Notes under the pieces: generated by a model
Database searches by the model: none
The model's input: the letters and a program-made list of their open reading frames with translations, nothing else
Told to the model about the DNA's origin: nothing
Shown: piece by piece, positions 1 to 11,717 of the stretch
Position numbering within the stretch: position 1 is the first letter of the stretch
Layout: each line of letters starts with the position of its first letter
Translations under genes and position numbers: made by a program
From: Stomorhina lunata
Lineage: Eukaryota > Arthropoda > Insecta > Diptera > Rhiniidae
DNA length: 64,000 nt
NCBI GenBank assembly: GCA_933228675.1
Contig: OW121744.1
Span: forward strand, 58,299,775 to 58,363,774
Reading direction: 5' to 3'

Positions 1-578
1 CGAATATTAAAGCTTTCGTTTTGGTTTTGGTTATTATATTAAACTTTTGTTGACAAAATTTCAATAATAAAAGCTTACCTATAAATGTTTTCTTTTTTCG
101 AAAGATTTCTTACATAAAATATTTGCCATCAAATTAATTCAGGTATAAAACTTTCCGATATAAAAATATTAATATCAACACCTTACCTATAGATAACTTT
201 AATTAAGCTTTCTAAAAAACAGTTTATAACAAAAATTCCTATATAAAACACTCGATGTCGAAAGGATTCCTATAATAAACATTCAATATCGAAAGATTTC
301 TTATCTAAAACTTTTCTAAAGAAAACTTTTGATATAAAAAGCTTTCAATTAAAAACATTCCATATTGAAAGTTTTCCGAAATAAAACAATTTCCTATATA
401 CAACTTTCGATGTTAAAAGCTGTTCTATAATAAACTTTTGATATTAAAAGATTTTCTATAAAAAATCTTTCTTTATCAAAAGATTTCTTATATAAAACTT
501 TTGTCGTCAAAATATTTCGGATAGAAAAATCTGTTGATATAGATTTTCTATAGAAAAAAAAAAAACTTTCGTATCGAA
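1..578. repeat. Degenerate flank of first 31-bp tandem array
   Basis: Irregular, diverged copies of the motif that becomes a regular array from about position 580. Phrases such as AAAACTTTCGATATCGAAAG and TTTCCTATA recur at roughly 30-base steps with many substitutions and indels. The array probably began to the left of the window. No gene is visible; the short open frame on the minus strand here is a by-product of AT-rich repeats. Confidence 0.75.
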
Positions 579-3500
579 AGAAAACTTTCAATATTGAAAG
601 ATTTCCTATAGAAAACTTTCAATATTGAAAGATTTCCTATAGAAAACTTTCAATATTGAAAGATTTCCTATAGAAAACTTTCAATATTGAAAGATTTCCT
701 ATAGAAAACTTTCAATATTGAAAGATTTCCTATAGAAAACTTTCAATATTGAAAGATTTCCTATACAAAAAACTTTCAATATTGAAAGATTTCCTATAGA
801 AAACTTTCAATATAGAAAGATTTCCTATAGAAAACTTTCAATATTGAAAGATTTCCTATACAAAAAACTTTCAATATTGAAAGATTTCCTATAGAAAACT
901 TTCATTATTGAAAGATTTCCTATAGAAAACTTTCATTATTGAAAGATTTCCTATAGAAAACTTTCAATATTGAAAGATTTCCTATAGAAAACTTTCAATA
1001 TTGAAAGATTTCCTATAGAAAACTTTCAATATTGAAAGATTTCCTATATAAAACTTTCAATATTGAAAGATTTCCTATAGAAAACTTTCAATATTGAAAG
1101 ATTTCCTATAGAAAACTTTCAATATTGAAAGATTTCCTATAGAAAACTTTCAATATTGAAAGATTTCCTATAGAAAACTTTCAATATTGAAAGATTTCCT
1201 ATAGAAAACTTTCAATATTGAAAGATTTCCTATAGAAAACTTTCAATATTGAAAGATTTCCTATAGAAAACTTTCAATATTGAAAGATTTCCTATAGAAA
1301 ACTTTCAATATTGAAAGATTTCCTATAGAAAACTTTCAATATTGAAAGATTTCCTATAGAAAACTTTCAATATTGAAAGATTTCCTATAGAAAACTTTCA
1401 ATATTGAAAGATTTCCTATAGAAAACTTTCAAAATTGAAAGATTTCCTATAGAAAACTTTCAATATTGAAAGATTTCCTATAGAAAACTTTCAATATTGA
1501 AAGATTTCCTATAGAAAACTTTCAATATTGAAAGATTTCCTATAGAAAACTTTCAATATTCAAAGATTTCCTATAGAAAACTTTCAATATTCAAAGATTT
1601 CCTATAGAAAACTTTCAATATTGAAAGATTTCCTATAGAAAACTTTCAATATTGAAAGATTTCCTATAGAAAACTTTCAATATTGAAAGATTTCCTATAG
1701 AAAACTTTCAATATTGAAAGATTTCCTATAGAAAACTTTCAATATTGAAAGATTTCCTATAGAAAGCTTTCAATATTGAAAGACTTCCTATAGAAAACTT
1801 TCAATATTGAAAGATTTCCTATAGAAAACTTTCAGTATTGAAAGATTTCCTATAGAAAACTTTCAATATTGAAAGATTTCCTATAGAAAACTTTCAATAT
1901 TGAAAGATTTCCTATAGAAAACTTTCAATATTGAAAGATTTCCTATAGAAAACTTTCAATATTGAAAGATTTCCTATAGAAAACTTTCAATATTGAAAGA
2001 TTTCCTATAGAAAACTTTCAATATTGAAAGATTTCCTATACAAAAAACTTTCAATATTGAAAGATTTCCTATACAAAAAACTTTCAATATTGAAAGATTT
2101 CCTATACAAAAAACTTTCAATATTGAAAGATTTCCTATAGAAAACTTTCAATATTGAAAGATTTCCTACAGAAAACTTTCAATATTGAAAGATTTCCTAT
2201 AGAAAACTTTCAATATTGAAAGATTTCCTATAGAAAACTTTCAATATTGAAAGATTTCCTATAGAAAACTTTCAATATTGAAAGATTTCCTATAGAAAAC
2301 TTTCAATATTGAAAGATTTCCTATAGAAAACTTTCAATATTGAAAGATTTCCTATAGAAAACTTTCAATATTGAAAGATTTCCTATACAAAAAACTTTCA
2401 ATATTGAAAGATTTCCTATAGAAAACTTACAATATTGAAAGATTTCCTACAGAAAACTTTCAATATTGAAAGATTTCCTACAGAAAACTTTCAATATTGA
2501 AAGATTTCCTATAGAAAACTTTCAATATTGAAAGATTTCCTATAGAAAACTTTCAATATTGAAAGACTTCCTATACAAAAAACTTTCAATATTGAAAGAT
2601 TTCCTATAGAAAACTTTCAATATTGAAAGATTTCCTATAGAAAACTTTCAATATTGAAAGATTTCCTATAGAAAACTTTCAATATTGAAAGATTTCCTAT
2701 AGAAAACTTTCAATATTGAAAGATTTCCTATACAAAAAACTTTCAATATTGAAAGATTTCCTATAGAAAACTTTCAATATTGAAAGATTTCCTATAGAAA
2801 ACTTTCAATATTGAAAGATTTCCTATAGAAAGCTTTCAATATTGAAAGACTTCCTATAGAAAACTTTCAATATTGAAAGATTTCCTATAGAAAACTTTCA
2901 GTATTGAAAGATTTCCTATAGAAAACTTTCAATATTGAAAGATTTCCTATAGAAAACTTTCAATATTGAAAGATTTCCTATAGAAAACTTTCAATATTGA
3001 AAGATTTCCTATAGAAAACTTTCAGTATTGAAAGATTTCCTATAGAAAACTTTCAATATTGAAAGATTTCCTATAGAAAACTTTCAATATTGAAAGATTT
3101 CCTATAGAAAACTTTCAATATTGAAAGATTTCCTATAGAAAACTTTCAATATTGAAAGATTTCCTATAGAAAACTTTCAATATTGAAAGATTTCCTATAG
3201 AAAACTTTCAATATTGAAAGATTTCCTATAGAAAACTTTCAATATTGAAAGATTTCCTATATAAAACTTTCAATATTGAAAGATTTCCTATAGAAAACTT
3301 TCAATATTGAAAGATTTCCTATAGAAAACTTTCAATATTGAAAGATTTCCTATAGAAAACTTTCAATATTGAAAGATTTCCTATAGAAAACTTTCAATAT
3401 TGAAAGATTTCCTATAGAAAACTTTCAATATTGAAAGATTTCCTATAGAAAACTTTCAATATTGAAAGATTTCCTATAGAAAACTTTCAATATTGAAAGA

Positions 3501-4625
3501 TTTCCTATAGAAAACTTTCAATATTGAAAGATTTCCTATAGAAAACTTTCAATATTGAAAGATTTCCTATAGAAAACTTTCGATATTGAAAGATTTCCTA
3601 TAGAAAACTTTCAATATTGAAAGATTTCCTATAGAAAACTTTCAATATTGAAAGATTTCCTATAGAAAACTTTCAATATTGAAAGATTTCCTATAGAAAA
3701 CTTTCAATATTGAAAGATTTCCTATAGAAAACTTTCAATATTGAAAGATTTCCTATAGAAAACTTTCAATATTGAAAGATTTCCTATAGAAAACTTTCAA
3801 TATTGAAAGATTTCCTATAGAAAACTTTCAATATTGAAAGATTTCCTATAGAAAACTTTCAATATTGAAAGAATTCCTATAGAAAACTTTCAATATTGAA
3901 AGATTTCCTATAGAAAACTTTCAATATTGAAAGATTTCCTATAGAAAACTTTCAATATTGAAAGATTTCCTATACAAAAAACTTTCAATATTGAAAGATT
4001 TCCTATAGAAAACTTTCAATATTGAAAGATTTCCTATAGAAAACTTTCAATATTGAAAGATTTCCTATAGAAAACTTTCAATATTGAAAGATTTCCTATA
4101 GAAAACTTTCAACATTGAAAGATTTCCTATACAAAAAACTTTCAATATTGAAAGATTTCCTATAGAAAACTTTCATTATTGAAAGATTTCCTATAGAAAA
4201 CTTTCAATATTGAAAGATTTCCTATAGAAAACTTTCAATATTGAAAGATTTCCTATAGAAAACTTTCAATATTGAAAGATTTCCTATAGAAAACTTTCAA
4301 TATTGAAAGATTTCCTATAGAAAACTTTCAATATTGAAAGATTTCCTATAGAAAACTTTCAATATTGAAAGATTTCCTATAGAAAACTTTCAATATTGAA
4401 AGATTTCCTATAGAAAACTTTCAATATTGAAAGATTTCCTATAGAAAACTTTCAATATTGAAAGATTTCCTATAGAAAACTTTCAATATTGAAAGATTTC
4501 CTATAGAAAACTTTCAATATTGAAAGATTTCCTATAGAAAACATTCGATATTGAAAGATTCCCTATAGAAAACATTCGCTATCAAAAGCTTTCCAATAAA
4601 AAACATTTGCTATCGAAAGTTTTCC
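579..4625. repeat. Tandem array 1, 31-bp unit, about 128 copies
   Basis: Head-to-tail copies of a 31-bp unit formed by the perfect 16-bp palindrome CTTTCAATATTGAAAG followed by ATTTCCTATAGAAAA. A recurrent 33-bp variant carries CTATACAAAAAACTTTC in place of CTATAGAAAACTTTC. Copies are nearly identical over about 4 kb and become irregular in the last 100 bases. A distinctive run of variants (AGAAAGCTTTC, GACTTCC, TTTCAGTATTG) occurs near 1761 and again near 2827, showing an internal duplication of about 1066 bp. It has satellite character and no coding capacity. Confidence 0.95.
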
Positions 4626-4760
4626 CAATTTTTTTTTTGTTTTGATCGCATTGTCATTATTATTAAAACTATACGCATTTACATTTTAACTTGTTTATAC
4701 AAAACCTTTATATCTTTAAGACAAAGCCATTATTTATTGCCACAGATATGTATTAAAAAA
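4626..4760. other. Spacer with no recognisable feature
   Basis: AT-rich sequence between tandem array 1 and dispersed repeat family A. I see no gene, RNA or repeat in it. Confidence 0.5.
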
Positions 4761-5494
4761 GTATGTAAGAAAGTGGTATAGTCGGTCAAGCCCGGCCATA
4801 CGATATTCTTCACCACTAAGGGAAAGGTGTTCTTTTTCCTGTATCAAGACAAATATTTTCTAAATTTTGCTCATACAAACATTTTCTCAAAACTTATATA
4901 TTTAAGCTGTTTCCGCCATTTGGACTTATATGAGAGTTAGGGTCAAATGCGGACCGAAAATTTGGCAAATTGATTACAGTTGTTTGTTATGTATGCAAAA
5001 AATCAACTCAAAATTCTCATTATCTTTAGATTTACGAGCGTTTTAGTGATTTTTGTCTCATTTAGTGCATTTTAACACAAGAGTTTGTATGGGAGCTATG
5101 GTCAAATGTGGACCGATTTCGAAATTTGGTGCAGTTATTTAGTTTTACATAAGCAGTATTTGTTGAAAATTTCACGAAAAAATATTGATATTTGTGGCTA
5201 ATATACCAATTCCGGGAAGTTGGACCTATGGGAGGTACCATAAATAATGGACCGATTTCAACGAATTTCAATAGCCATGGTCCCACTAACAAAAAAATGA
5301 TCTGGGCCAAATTTCATCAAATTATCTTTAGAATTGCGACCTGTACTTTGAATACATGGTTTACATGGGGGTCCAGCCAGCCAGACAGCCGTCCAGCCAG
5401 ACGGACGGACGGACATCGCTAAATCGACTCAGAAAGTGATTCTAAGCATATTGGTATACTAAATTAGCACCTATGGTTGTGAAGGGTATAAAAA
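4761..5494 (+). repeat. Dispersed repeat family A, copy 1
   Basis: Begins GTATGTAAGAAAGTGGTATA, followed by GTCGGTCAAGC and a TTCACCAC block, and ends near TGGTTGTGAAGGGTATAAAA. It contains the GGACGGACGGACATCGCTAA block followed by TCGACTCAGAAAGTGATTCTAAG. A longer relative lies at 40425-42738. The 5' ATACCCTTCACCAC and 3' GTGGTGAAGGGTAT blocks, best seen in copy 2, are inverted with respect to each other. Short open frames inside are repeat translations, not genes. I cannot assign it to a named superfamily from sequence alone. Confidence 0.8.
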
Positions 5495-5773
5495 GAGTTT
5501 TAAAAACCAAATTAGTCCCTTTTAAACAATAATCTGCATTTAAAAAAGTAAAATTTTGTCAAATAAAGTTTTAAATCAGCTAACCCCTTGGGTTAGCAAA
5601 ATACAAAATCAGGGAGACTTTGCTCTACATTGGTTTGGAGGCTTGACAAACCGGTATATAATAGTAAAATGAATACTGAGCTCGACTGCAACATCGTTCG
5701 ATCTGTTCTTCTAAAACTAATACCTAACCTGAGGCTTGTGTTTTATGATAAAACTTTTATCTCGAAAACTGGT
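5495..5773. other. Spacer with no recognisable feature
   Basis: Unremarkable AT-rich sequence between family A and the heptamer-ended element. No convincing open frame, RNA or repeat was seen. Confidence 0.4.
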
Positions 5774-6325
5774 CGACGTACAGTGGGTTGAAACAAAAAA
5801 TTAGTGAAAAAATTCAAGAATTTTTAAATGTCAAGCTCGATTATCATGAAATTTCGCATGGCTATTGAGGAAAAGCATTCGAGCACTCGTTTTTTTTTTC
5901 GAAAATTAAAAACGATCCAGATGTCACATTTTTGATCCGATAGTAAAGATTTTTATGTGAAATCTTCTCACTGAGATCTACAAAAAACATTGCTACACGA
6001 ATGGTTTATCTCCTTTAATTTATGAGATTTTCGACTAATATCGGATCCAAATTTTCACCGATTTTTCTGAAATTTGTTTTATTTCATTTCTAAGGAACTC
6101 ACACAAAATTAAATTTATGGAAAATCTTTAGCCGATCAAAAATTTTATTTATATTTTCAAAAAAGGGATAAAATTCTTTTTGAGATATAAAGAAAACTTG
6201 CTAAGAAACATAACGTGGGTTTATATTCAAAAAGTGCTATCTACAAATTCACAATTTTACAGGAGAGGAAAAAACTGTTTTTCTCATTAACTATAAGAGA
6301 AATAAATAAACTTTGTTTTACAATA

Positions 6326-7605
6326 AAGAGTGTTCTAAAAAAAATATGCATTTACTATTTTAGACAAAATTTATCCATAGTGCAAGAAATAATTTATTTT
6401 TTGATCAAGTTAGTTTCTATAGATATGTCAGATACTATTATTTTACAAATTATTAATTTTCAATAGTTATTTCAATCAAAATGGACTGCGAAAAAAAAGT
6501 TCGTGAAAATATAATTAAAACTTTTCAAAAAAATCCGTCATGGACTTTTAAAAAAATAGCTAAAAATTTGAAAGTTGACCCTCGAACGGTTTCTAATGCC
6601 ATCAGACGGTATAAGGAAAACCTGAGCATTAAAAGAAAACCTGGATCAGGGAGGAGAAAAGGTCCTACAGATATTGGTAAGGCAAAAGAAGTCGAGCGAC
6701 TCTTTCGAAGAGCGCCTAACACTTCTTTAAGAAAAGCAGCTCGTACGGTGAAATGTTCTACGAATTTTGCACATAGAGTCAAAGCTTATGCTGGACTGAA
6801 GACATACAAAGTCCAAAAGGTTCCAGATCGCAATGCTATAAAGAACTTAGAAGCAAAAAAACGAGCGAAGAAATTGAAGTCTGATTTTATAAAAAAATAC
6901 ACCAGTTGTGTGATGGATGATGAAACATACGTACTGGCAGACTTTTCTCAACTTCCTGGTCAAGATTTTTATGTTGCTGATAAACGGGGCAATGTTCGGC
7001 AAGATTTTCGCACAAAAAAACAAACAAAATTCCCTAAGAAGTTTCTCGTGTGGCAAGCTATTTGCAGTTGTGGCAAAAGAAGTAAAGTATTTGTGGCATC
7101 TGGCACAATAAACACAGAAATTTATATAAAGGAGTGCCTACAAAAACGGTTGTTACCCTTTTTAAGAGAGCACAGAGTGACTACATTTTTTTGGCCCGAT
7201 TTGGCATCATGCCATTATGGAAAAAAGGCACTTGAGTGGTACTCAAAGAATAATGTCATTTTTGTACCACGAGAGGCAAATCCACCTAACTTTCCAGAAC
7301 TTCGGCCTGTGGAAAGGTATTGTTTTGAAGAACACAGGAAAGATTTCCAAGAACATGTCCGATTTTAAGCGCAGGTGGAACACATGCTCCAAAAAGGTAT
7401 TAGAAGCAACTGTAAAATCTTTAATGGGAGGGTTTCCGAAAAAAGTCGATAATTTTGCAAAACCCGAGTACTAAGTAAACATTTTAATTCTAAATGATTT
7501 TGTATAATATGTCATTATATTTGCGTATTTTGTAGAGTTTTTATATTAAAAGGTTTGATTTTTATTTAAGAAAATCCAACTACAAATTTTATTTAGAGCA
7601 CTCTT
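6326..7605 (+). mobile_element. Tc1/mariner DD37E-type element, copy 1
   Basis: Inverted termini AAGAGTGTTCTAAA and TTTAGAGCACTCTT are flanked by TA at 6324-6325 and 7606-7607, the normal target duplication of the Tc1/mariner superfamily. The element is 1280 bp and carries one transposase gene. Copy 2 lies at 41147-42643 on the other strand. Confidence 0.9.
6481..7474 (+). pseudogene. DD37E Tc1/mariner transposase, broken
   Basis: The first 295 codons (6481-7368) are open. An N-terminal helix-turn-helix region (WTFKKIAKNLKVDPRTVSNAI, then a basic GSGRRKGP linker) precedes the catalytic domain. The catalytic acids are the Asp in MDDETYV, the Asp in WPDLASCHYG and the Glu in RPVERY. There are 37 residues between the second Asp and the Glu, matching the ITmD37E group known from mosquitoes and other Diptera. 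Compared with copy 2, about 20 bases are missing just after RPVERY, near 7320. The reading frame shifts there, and the C-terminal part (ending FAKPEY) continues in another frame to 7474. The copy is therefore probably inactive, although all three catalytic residues remain. Confidence 0.85.
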
Positions 7606-8749
7606 TACCATACAAATTGGGGCTAAGATCTTGTACAAAGTAAGTTTTTTTATTATTAAGTTTTTTTATTAACTCCTTATATTTTCGGTTCTATAGTAGA
7701 TAGCACTTTTTACGAGATAAAATTTGATCGTTTCAAGTACTAAAGCAAGTAGATAGCATTATTTAAACAAGAAAAAAATAAAATATAACGAAAATTGAAG
7801 CTTTTATCAAAATATCACGAATTTTAAATAAAATAACAAGTTTTTTTAATAAAACAAGATTTATTATAAATATGTCAATAGAATTCAGGGTACTCTCTTT
7901 CTTATATGACGTTTATTTACAATCTGTTAAGGTCAAAGGCCGAGTATATCTTAGAAATCCATGATTACAGTAAGTTGCAGGGAATTGTGGTTCATTTTGT
8001 TGGTTTATCACAAATTACAATGTATATTTTATAACAATTGTTATTATTTCCACAAATATTTTTAATGTAGATAGCACTATTTTTTGATTATGTGTAGATA
8101 GCACAAACACAATTTATATAAAAAAAATGTTTTGAAATTATTTTTCTTCCTTAAAATTTATATAACATATGACAAATAAGCCAAGGAACACGTTTCCATT
8201 AAAAACCATTTTGGTCAAAAATGTAGATAGCACTTTTTGAATATAAAGCGTCGATAAATAGTATTTATAGTTTTAGAAAAGGAAACTTTAAGTGGAACTA
8301 TAGTCCAAAATTCTACTTCGTTTTGAAGCTAAATCCTCACAAAAATTACCAATATTTACACCAATAGGTGAAAGGGTATTATAAGTTTGTGATTGCGTTT
8401 GTAATTTTTTTATGACTAATTTTCTCAAATGGCAAAGCTAGAATCCAAAATTTAAATAACATGTTTTTATCTTTATATGTTATTTTTATAGTGTGAAATT
8501 ACCCAGTAAAACTTTTCATTACCAAATAATGAGTTAAACAGTTAAACTATTGAACACGAACTACTTACTCATTCGCTGTTTAAGTCATTACATTAACATG
8601 GGGATGTCATTGGAGGCAAGTACTTACCAATTGCAGAAAAGTAATGACTTGGGTAAGCAATTTGAAAGCAACAACAACAACATCAACAACTTTTTTGTTG
8701 TTGTTTTATTAAAAACATATATTTTTAAACGAAACACAATTTTTTTTTA

Positions 8750-8825
8750 TGATCCCATGGGGGCTCGAACTCAGACCCTCCGACTGCTAGGCAGAGACTC
8801 TTCCACTGAGCTACTTCATATGTTG
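8750..8825 (-). pseudogene. tRNA-like sequence, degenerate
   Basis: On the minus strand this reads TAGCTCAGTGGAAGAG (A-box-like), then GCCTAGCAGTCGGAGG, then GAGTTCGAGCCCC (B-box-like), in the order and spacing of a tRNA gene. The T-stem and acceptor stem do not pair well (CTGAG against CCCCA), so it is probably a tRNA pseudogene or the head of a tRNA-derived SINE, not a working tRNA. Confidence 0.55.
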
Positions 8826-9616
8826 AAAACTTAGCAGCTTATAATTAATATAAACAATTTTTATTTTAAGATCCAAAATCATGTGAAAATAACTTTGTTT
8901 TTCCCTGCTTTTTTTGCTTTGTTGTATTTTTTTGAAAAATATTTTTATACGATTTTTTTGTAATTATTTTAAAACTTTTTTAAAATTATTTTAAAACTTA
9001 AACAATTTAAATCTTCTTTTTTGTATAAGTTTTTACATAAGATTGACTCTTACTTACTTAAATGTTACAACCTGTTAAGGTCAAAGTCCGAGCATATTTT
9101 AGAATTCCATGGATTTCGATCTTGTGCGAATATTCTCCAATTTTATAGGCCAAGCTTTGAAAAATGTTCCTCTACTTGGTCTTTCTATCGAAGTTTCGGA
9201 CATCCTCCTCTAACATTAGGTAGTGGGACATTTCAATTCTAATTTTATCCTCTTCATTCCCATAATCCTAACCCATTTTTATCGATCTTATGGGACAACT
9301 CTCGGAACATGTTAACTCACAATATTAATGGGTGTTAAACTAGCTCCCCGGGTGATACCATGAGGAGGTGTGTGTCCACAGTTGAGATGAAGGATGACCC
9401 AGATGCTTACCAAGTTAAGACCAATTAGAATCGTGTTTGGTATTCAACATCCCCTAGATAATCAAAATTGACTCATGATGGTATTTTTTCATTAACGTGA
9501 GTTAGTTTTACAATTTTTTTTTTACAGAAGATAATATTGAAGTTCTTAAAATTCAAAAATCATTTAAAAAGACTCTTTTAATAAAAAAAAAAAAAAAACT
9601 AAAAAAAATTGTTGCC

Positions 9617-9645
9617 CTTGGTGGGATTTGAACCGGGGCCATTCA
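9617..9645 (-). pseudogene. Isolated tRNA B-box-like sequence
   Basis: The minus strand reads CCCCGGTTCAAATCCCACC, a good match to the RNA polymerase III B-box. No clear A-box is seen upstream, so this is at most a fragment. Confidence 0.4.
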
Positions 9646-9971
9646 GTTTAAATTACCATCTTAATTACAAATAAGTACTTCTGTAATAACTTATAATTTA
9701 TTCGGATGGTATGTTGTAGTCGTTACAAGGTAACCAGTTATCAGAGTACTTGCCATTACCAAAGTTTTGCTGGGTAATTTTTGAAATCCAGATTTATTAA
9801 AACAAATATTCATCAAAATAAACAAAAAAAATTATTTTTTGGAGATTTTCAAAAAATTTTTGGAATTATAGGATTGCTTTTTTAATTTTTGTATTTTTTT
9901 CATCAAAAAATCTCTTCAAATACTAAATTTTATTAAAAAAAAAATTAACAAACGAATTTATTATTCAATTA

Positions 9972-10129
9972 GGGTCTGTTCACATATTACGTAACGCTCT
10001 TAGGGGGGGAAGGGGTATGACTTTTGCTACGCTGGAGGAATTTTGTATGCGTATTTCTATTAAAATGTGTTACAAAGTGGGGGAGGTAAAAATCTGCGAA
10101 AATAACGTTACGTAATATGTAAACAGCCC
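9972..10129. mobile_element. Short MITE, CATATTACGTAACG inverted ends
   Basis: The outer ends are GGGTCTGTTCACATATTACG and, read inward from the right, GGGCTGTTTACATATTACG, both continuing into TAACG. The element is 158 bp with near-perfect inverted termini of about 25 bp and no coding capacity. Confidence 0.75.
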
Positions 10130-10441
10130 ATTATGAAAGCTTAATGGAAAAATTTTCTTTTTTTGGGATTTAAAAAAAGTTTTGGGAATTCCCCGATACC
10201 TGTCATTATTTAAAATCGTATTCACATATAATGTGACTTCTGGAACGTTTTTATTTCTCGAAAAATCCCAGGTGCCCTACTTTGAGGCATATAGCTCCCC
10301 TACGCTGATAAGTCTACAGACACCAAATTCTAAACTTAAAATCGAATACTCCTCCACAATAGCCATGTGAAATTTCATGATAATCGTTTAAAAGTTCCTA
10401 AATTTTTTTCAAACCACTGTGCGATGTGAGGGTTATTAATA

Positions 10442-11717
10442 TCGGGTGTTTTTTATTGAGGTATAGAACTTTAAGTTGGCATCACTTTTTTAACTGGCGG
10501 CCATTTTGTCAGCTGTCAAGTGATTAATATCTAGTTTGGTTTGCCATTTCATTATGAACAGGTTGACAAATGAACAACGCTTGCAAATCGTGCAAATTTA
10601 TTTCGAAAATAATGGTTCAGTTCGCGAAGTTTACCGCAAGCTCCGTCCATTTTATGGTCGACATAATCGTCCATCAGAGCAATTAATTCGGTTAACCATG
10701 GATCGTTTTCGCACTACGTTTACTCTATGTGATAATACGCATCCGCAGCGACGTCGAACAGTGCGCACCGAAGAAACAATTGCCGCTGTAAAGCAAAGTG
10801 TTGAAGAGGACCCGAATGAATCGATTCGCCACCGTGCACAGCAATTGGAGCTTTGTCCATCAACTTTATGGAAGATTTTGCGCAAAGATCTTGGCTTGCG
10901 ACCTTACAAGATCCAGCTTGTGCAAGAATTAAAGCCGCGAGACCATGCAATGCGTCGTGATTTTGGTGTATGGGCCGAAAATGAGATTGATCTCGATGCT
11001 GATTTTCATCGCAAAATTTTGTTCAGTGATGAGGCTCATTTTTGGTTGAATGGCTACGTCACAAGTAAAATTGCCGCATTTGGAGTGAAGAGAATCCACA
11101 TGAGACCCTTGAGACGCCATTACATCCACAAAAACTGACTGTTTGGTGTGCTCTATGGGCTGGTGGAGTCATTGGGCCATACTTCTTCCGAAATAATGCT
11201 GGAGAGTCAGTTACCATAAATGGAGACCGGTATAGAGCCATGATAACCGACTATTTTGTTCCCCAATTGGATGGCATGAATGTGGATGAGTTGTGGTCCA
11301 ACAAGACGACGCTACATGCCATACAGCGCACGTCACAATTGATTTATTGAAGGAAACATTCGATGAGCGCATAATTTCGCGGAATGGACCTGTCAATTGG
11401 CCACCAAGATCGTGCGATTTGACACCACTGGATTATTTTCTTTGGGGATATGTGAAGTCGCTCGTCTACGTCAACAAACCAGAAAGCCAACATTCGTGGC
11501 GTTATTGCCACGTATATGCTCGAAAAAGTAGTTGAAAATTGGACCTGTAGAATTGGCTTTATTCGAGCCAGCCGCGGCGGCCACATGCCCGAAATCATAT
11601 TTAAACATTAATGGCATAAAATTATCCTTCCAATAAAGCCAAATTGATGGACATTAAAACGATTTTCTTGTGTTTTATTTCAATTCGAAGTTCTATACCT
11701 CTAAAAAAAACACCCAT
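10442..11717 (+). mobile_element. mariner DD41D-type element, copy 1
   Basis: The ends GGGTGTTTTTTATTGAGGTA and TACCTCTAAAAAAAACACCC are inverted, and TA lies outside both ends (10440-10441 and 11718-11719). The left end also carries TATAGAACTT and the right end AAGTTCTATA. Copy 2, lacking its 3' end, is at 51043. The element lies directly beside the right end of the heptamer-ended element at 10421. Confidence 0.85.
10554..11610 (+). pseudogene. mariner DD41D transposase, frameshifted
   Basis: The start at 10554 (MNRLTNEQRLQIVQIYFE) is preferred over the upstream in-frame ATG because relatives begin there. An N-terminal helix-turn-helix domain is followed by a catalytic domain with SDEAHF, QQDDATCH and LTPLDYFLWGY. 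Counting from the first Asp of QDDA to the Asp of PLDY leaves 41 residues, as in the rosa-type basal mariners described from tephritid flies. Breaks: a lost base near 11060 (CGTCACAAG against CGTCAACAAG in copy 2), a lost T near 11296 inside the codon before QQDDA, and a deletion of about 20 bases near 11484. The T loss is shared with copy 2. Confidence 0.85.

Larger units (their letters stand above)
6220..8247. mobile_element. Inverted-repeat element with scattered GTAGATAGCAC motifs
   Basis: Positions 6220-6245 and 8222-8247 are a perfect 26-bp inverted repeat starting TTTATATTCAAAAAGTGCTA. The 11-mer GTAGATAGCAC recurs inside near 7700, 8070, 8094 and 8222, with a variant near 7751, always in the same orientation as the right terminus. 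That resembles subterminal transposase-binding repeats. A Tc1/mariner DD37E element is inserted near the left end. I saw no coding sequence belonging to the host element and no clear target duplication. Confidence 0.6.
8496..9780. mobile_element. TIR element AAATTACCCAG carrying tRNA-like pieces
   Basis: Left terminus AAATTACCCAGTAAAACTTT and right terminus AAAGTTTTGCTGGGTAATTT are inverted, and the match continues through a CATTACC/GGTAATG block. The span is 1285 bp with no transposase. It contains a tRNA-like stretch at 8750-8825 and a B-box-like stretch near 9617-9645, both on the minus strand. No convincing target duplication was found. The superfamily is unknown to me. Confidence 0.65.
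5779..10421. mobile_element. Old non-autonomous element with RAG/Transib-like ends
   Basis: The left end reads TACAGTGGGTTGAAAC and the right end reads TTTCAAACCACTGTG, which is inverted. The inverted match continues inward through ATTATCATGAAATTTC, the CATGGCTATTG block, an ATTCGA block and a CCAGA(T/A)GTCACAT block, so the arms are several hundred bases long but diverged. The outside pentamers are CGACG (5774-5778) and CGATG (10422-10426), one mismatch apart, compatible with an aged 5-bp duplication. The same internal blocks, such as GATCTACAAAAAA and TTATCTCCTTT, occur in the arms of the element at 12186-17690. No transposase remnant was found. Most of the interior is later insertions. Confidence 0.65.

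Noticed and set aside
579..4625. CRISPR-like regular spacing with palindromic repeats
   Set aside because: There are no unique spacers between repeats; the whole 31-bp unit is repeated, and the setting is a eukaryotic intron.
8750..8825. A functional tRNA gene on the minus strand
   Set aside because: The A- and B-box-like blocks are present but T-stem and acceptor stem pairing fails and the anticodon loop is irregular.
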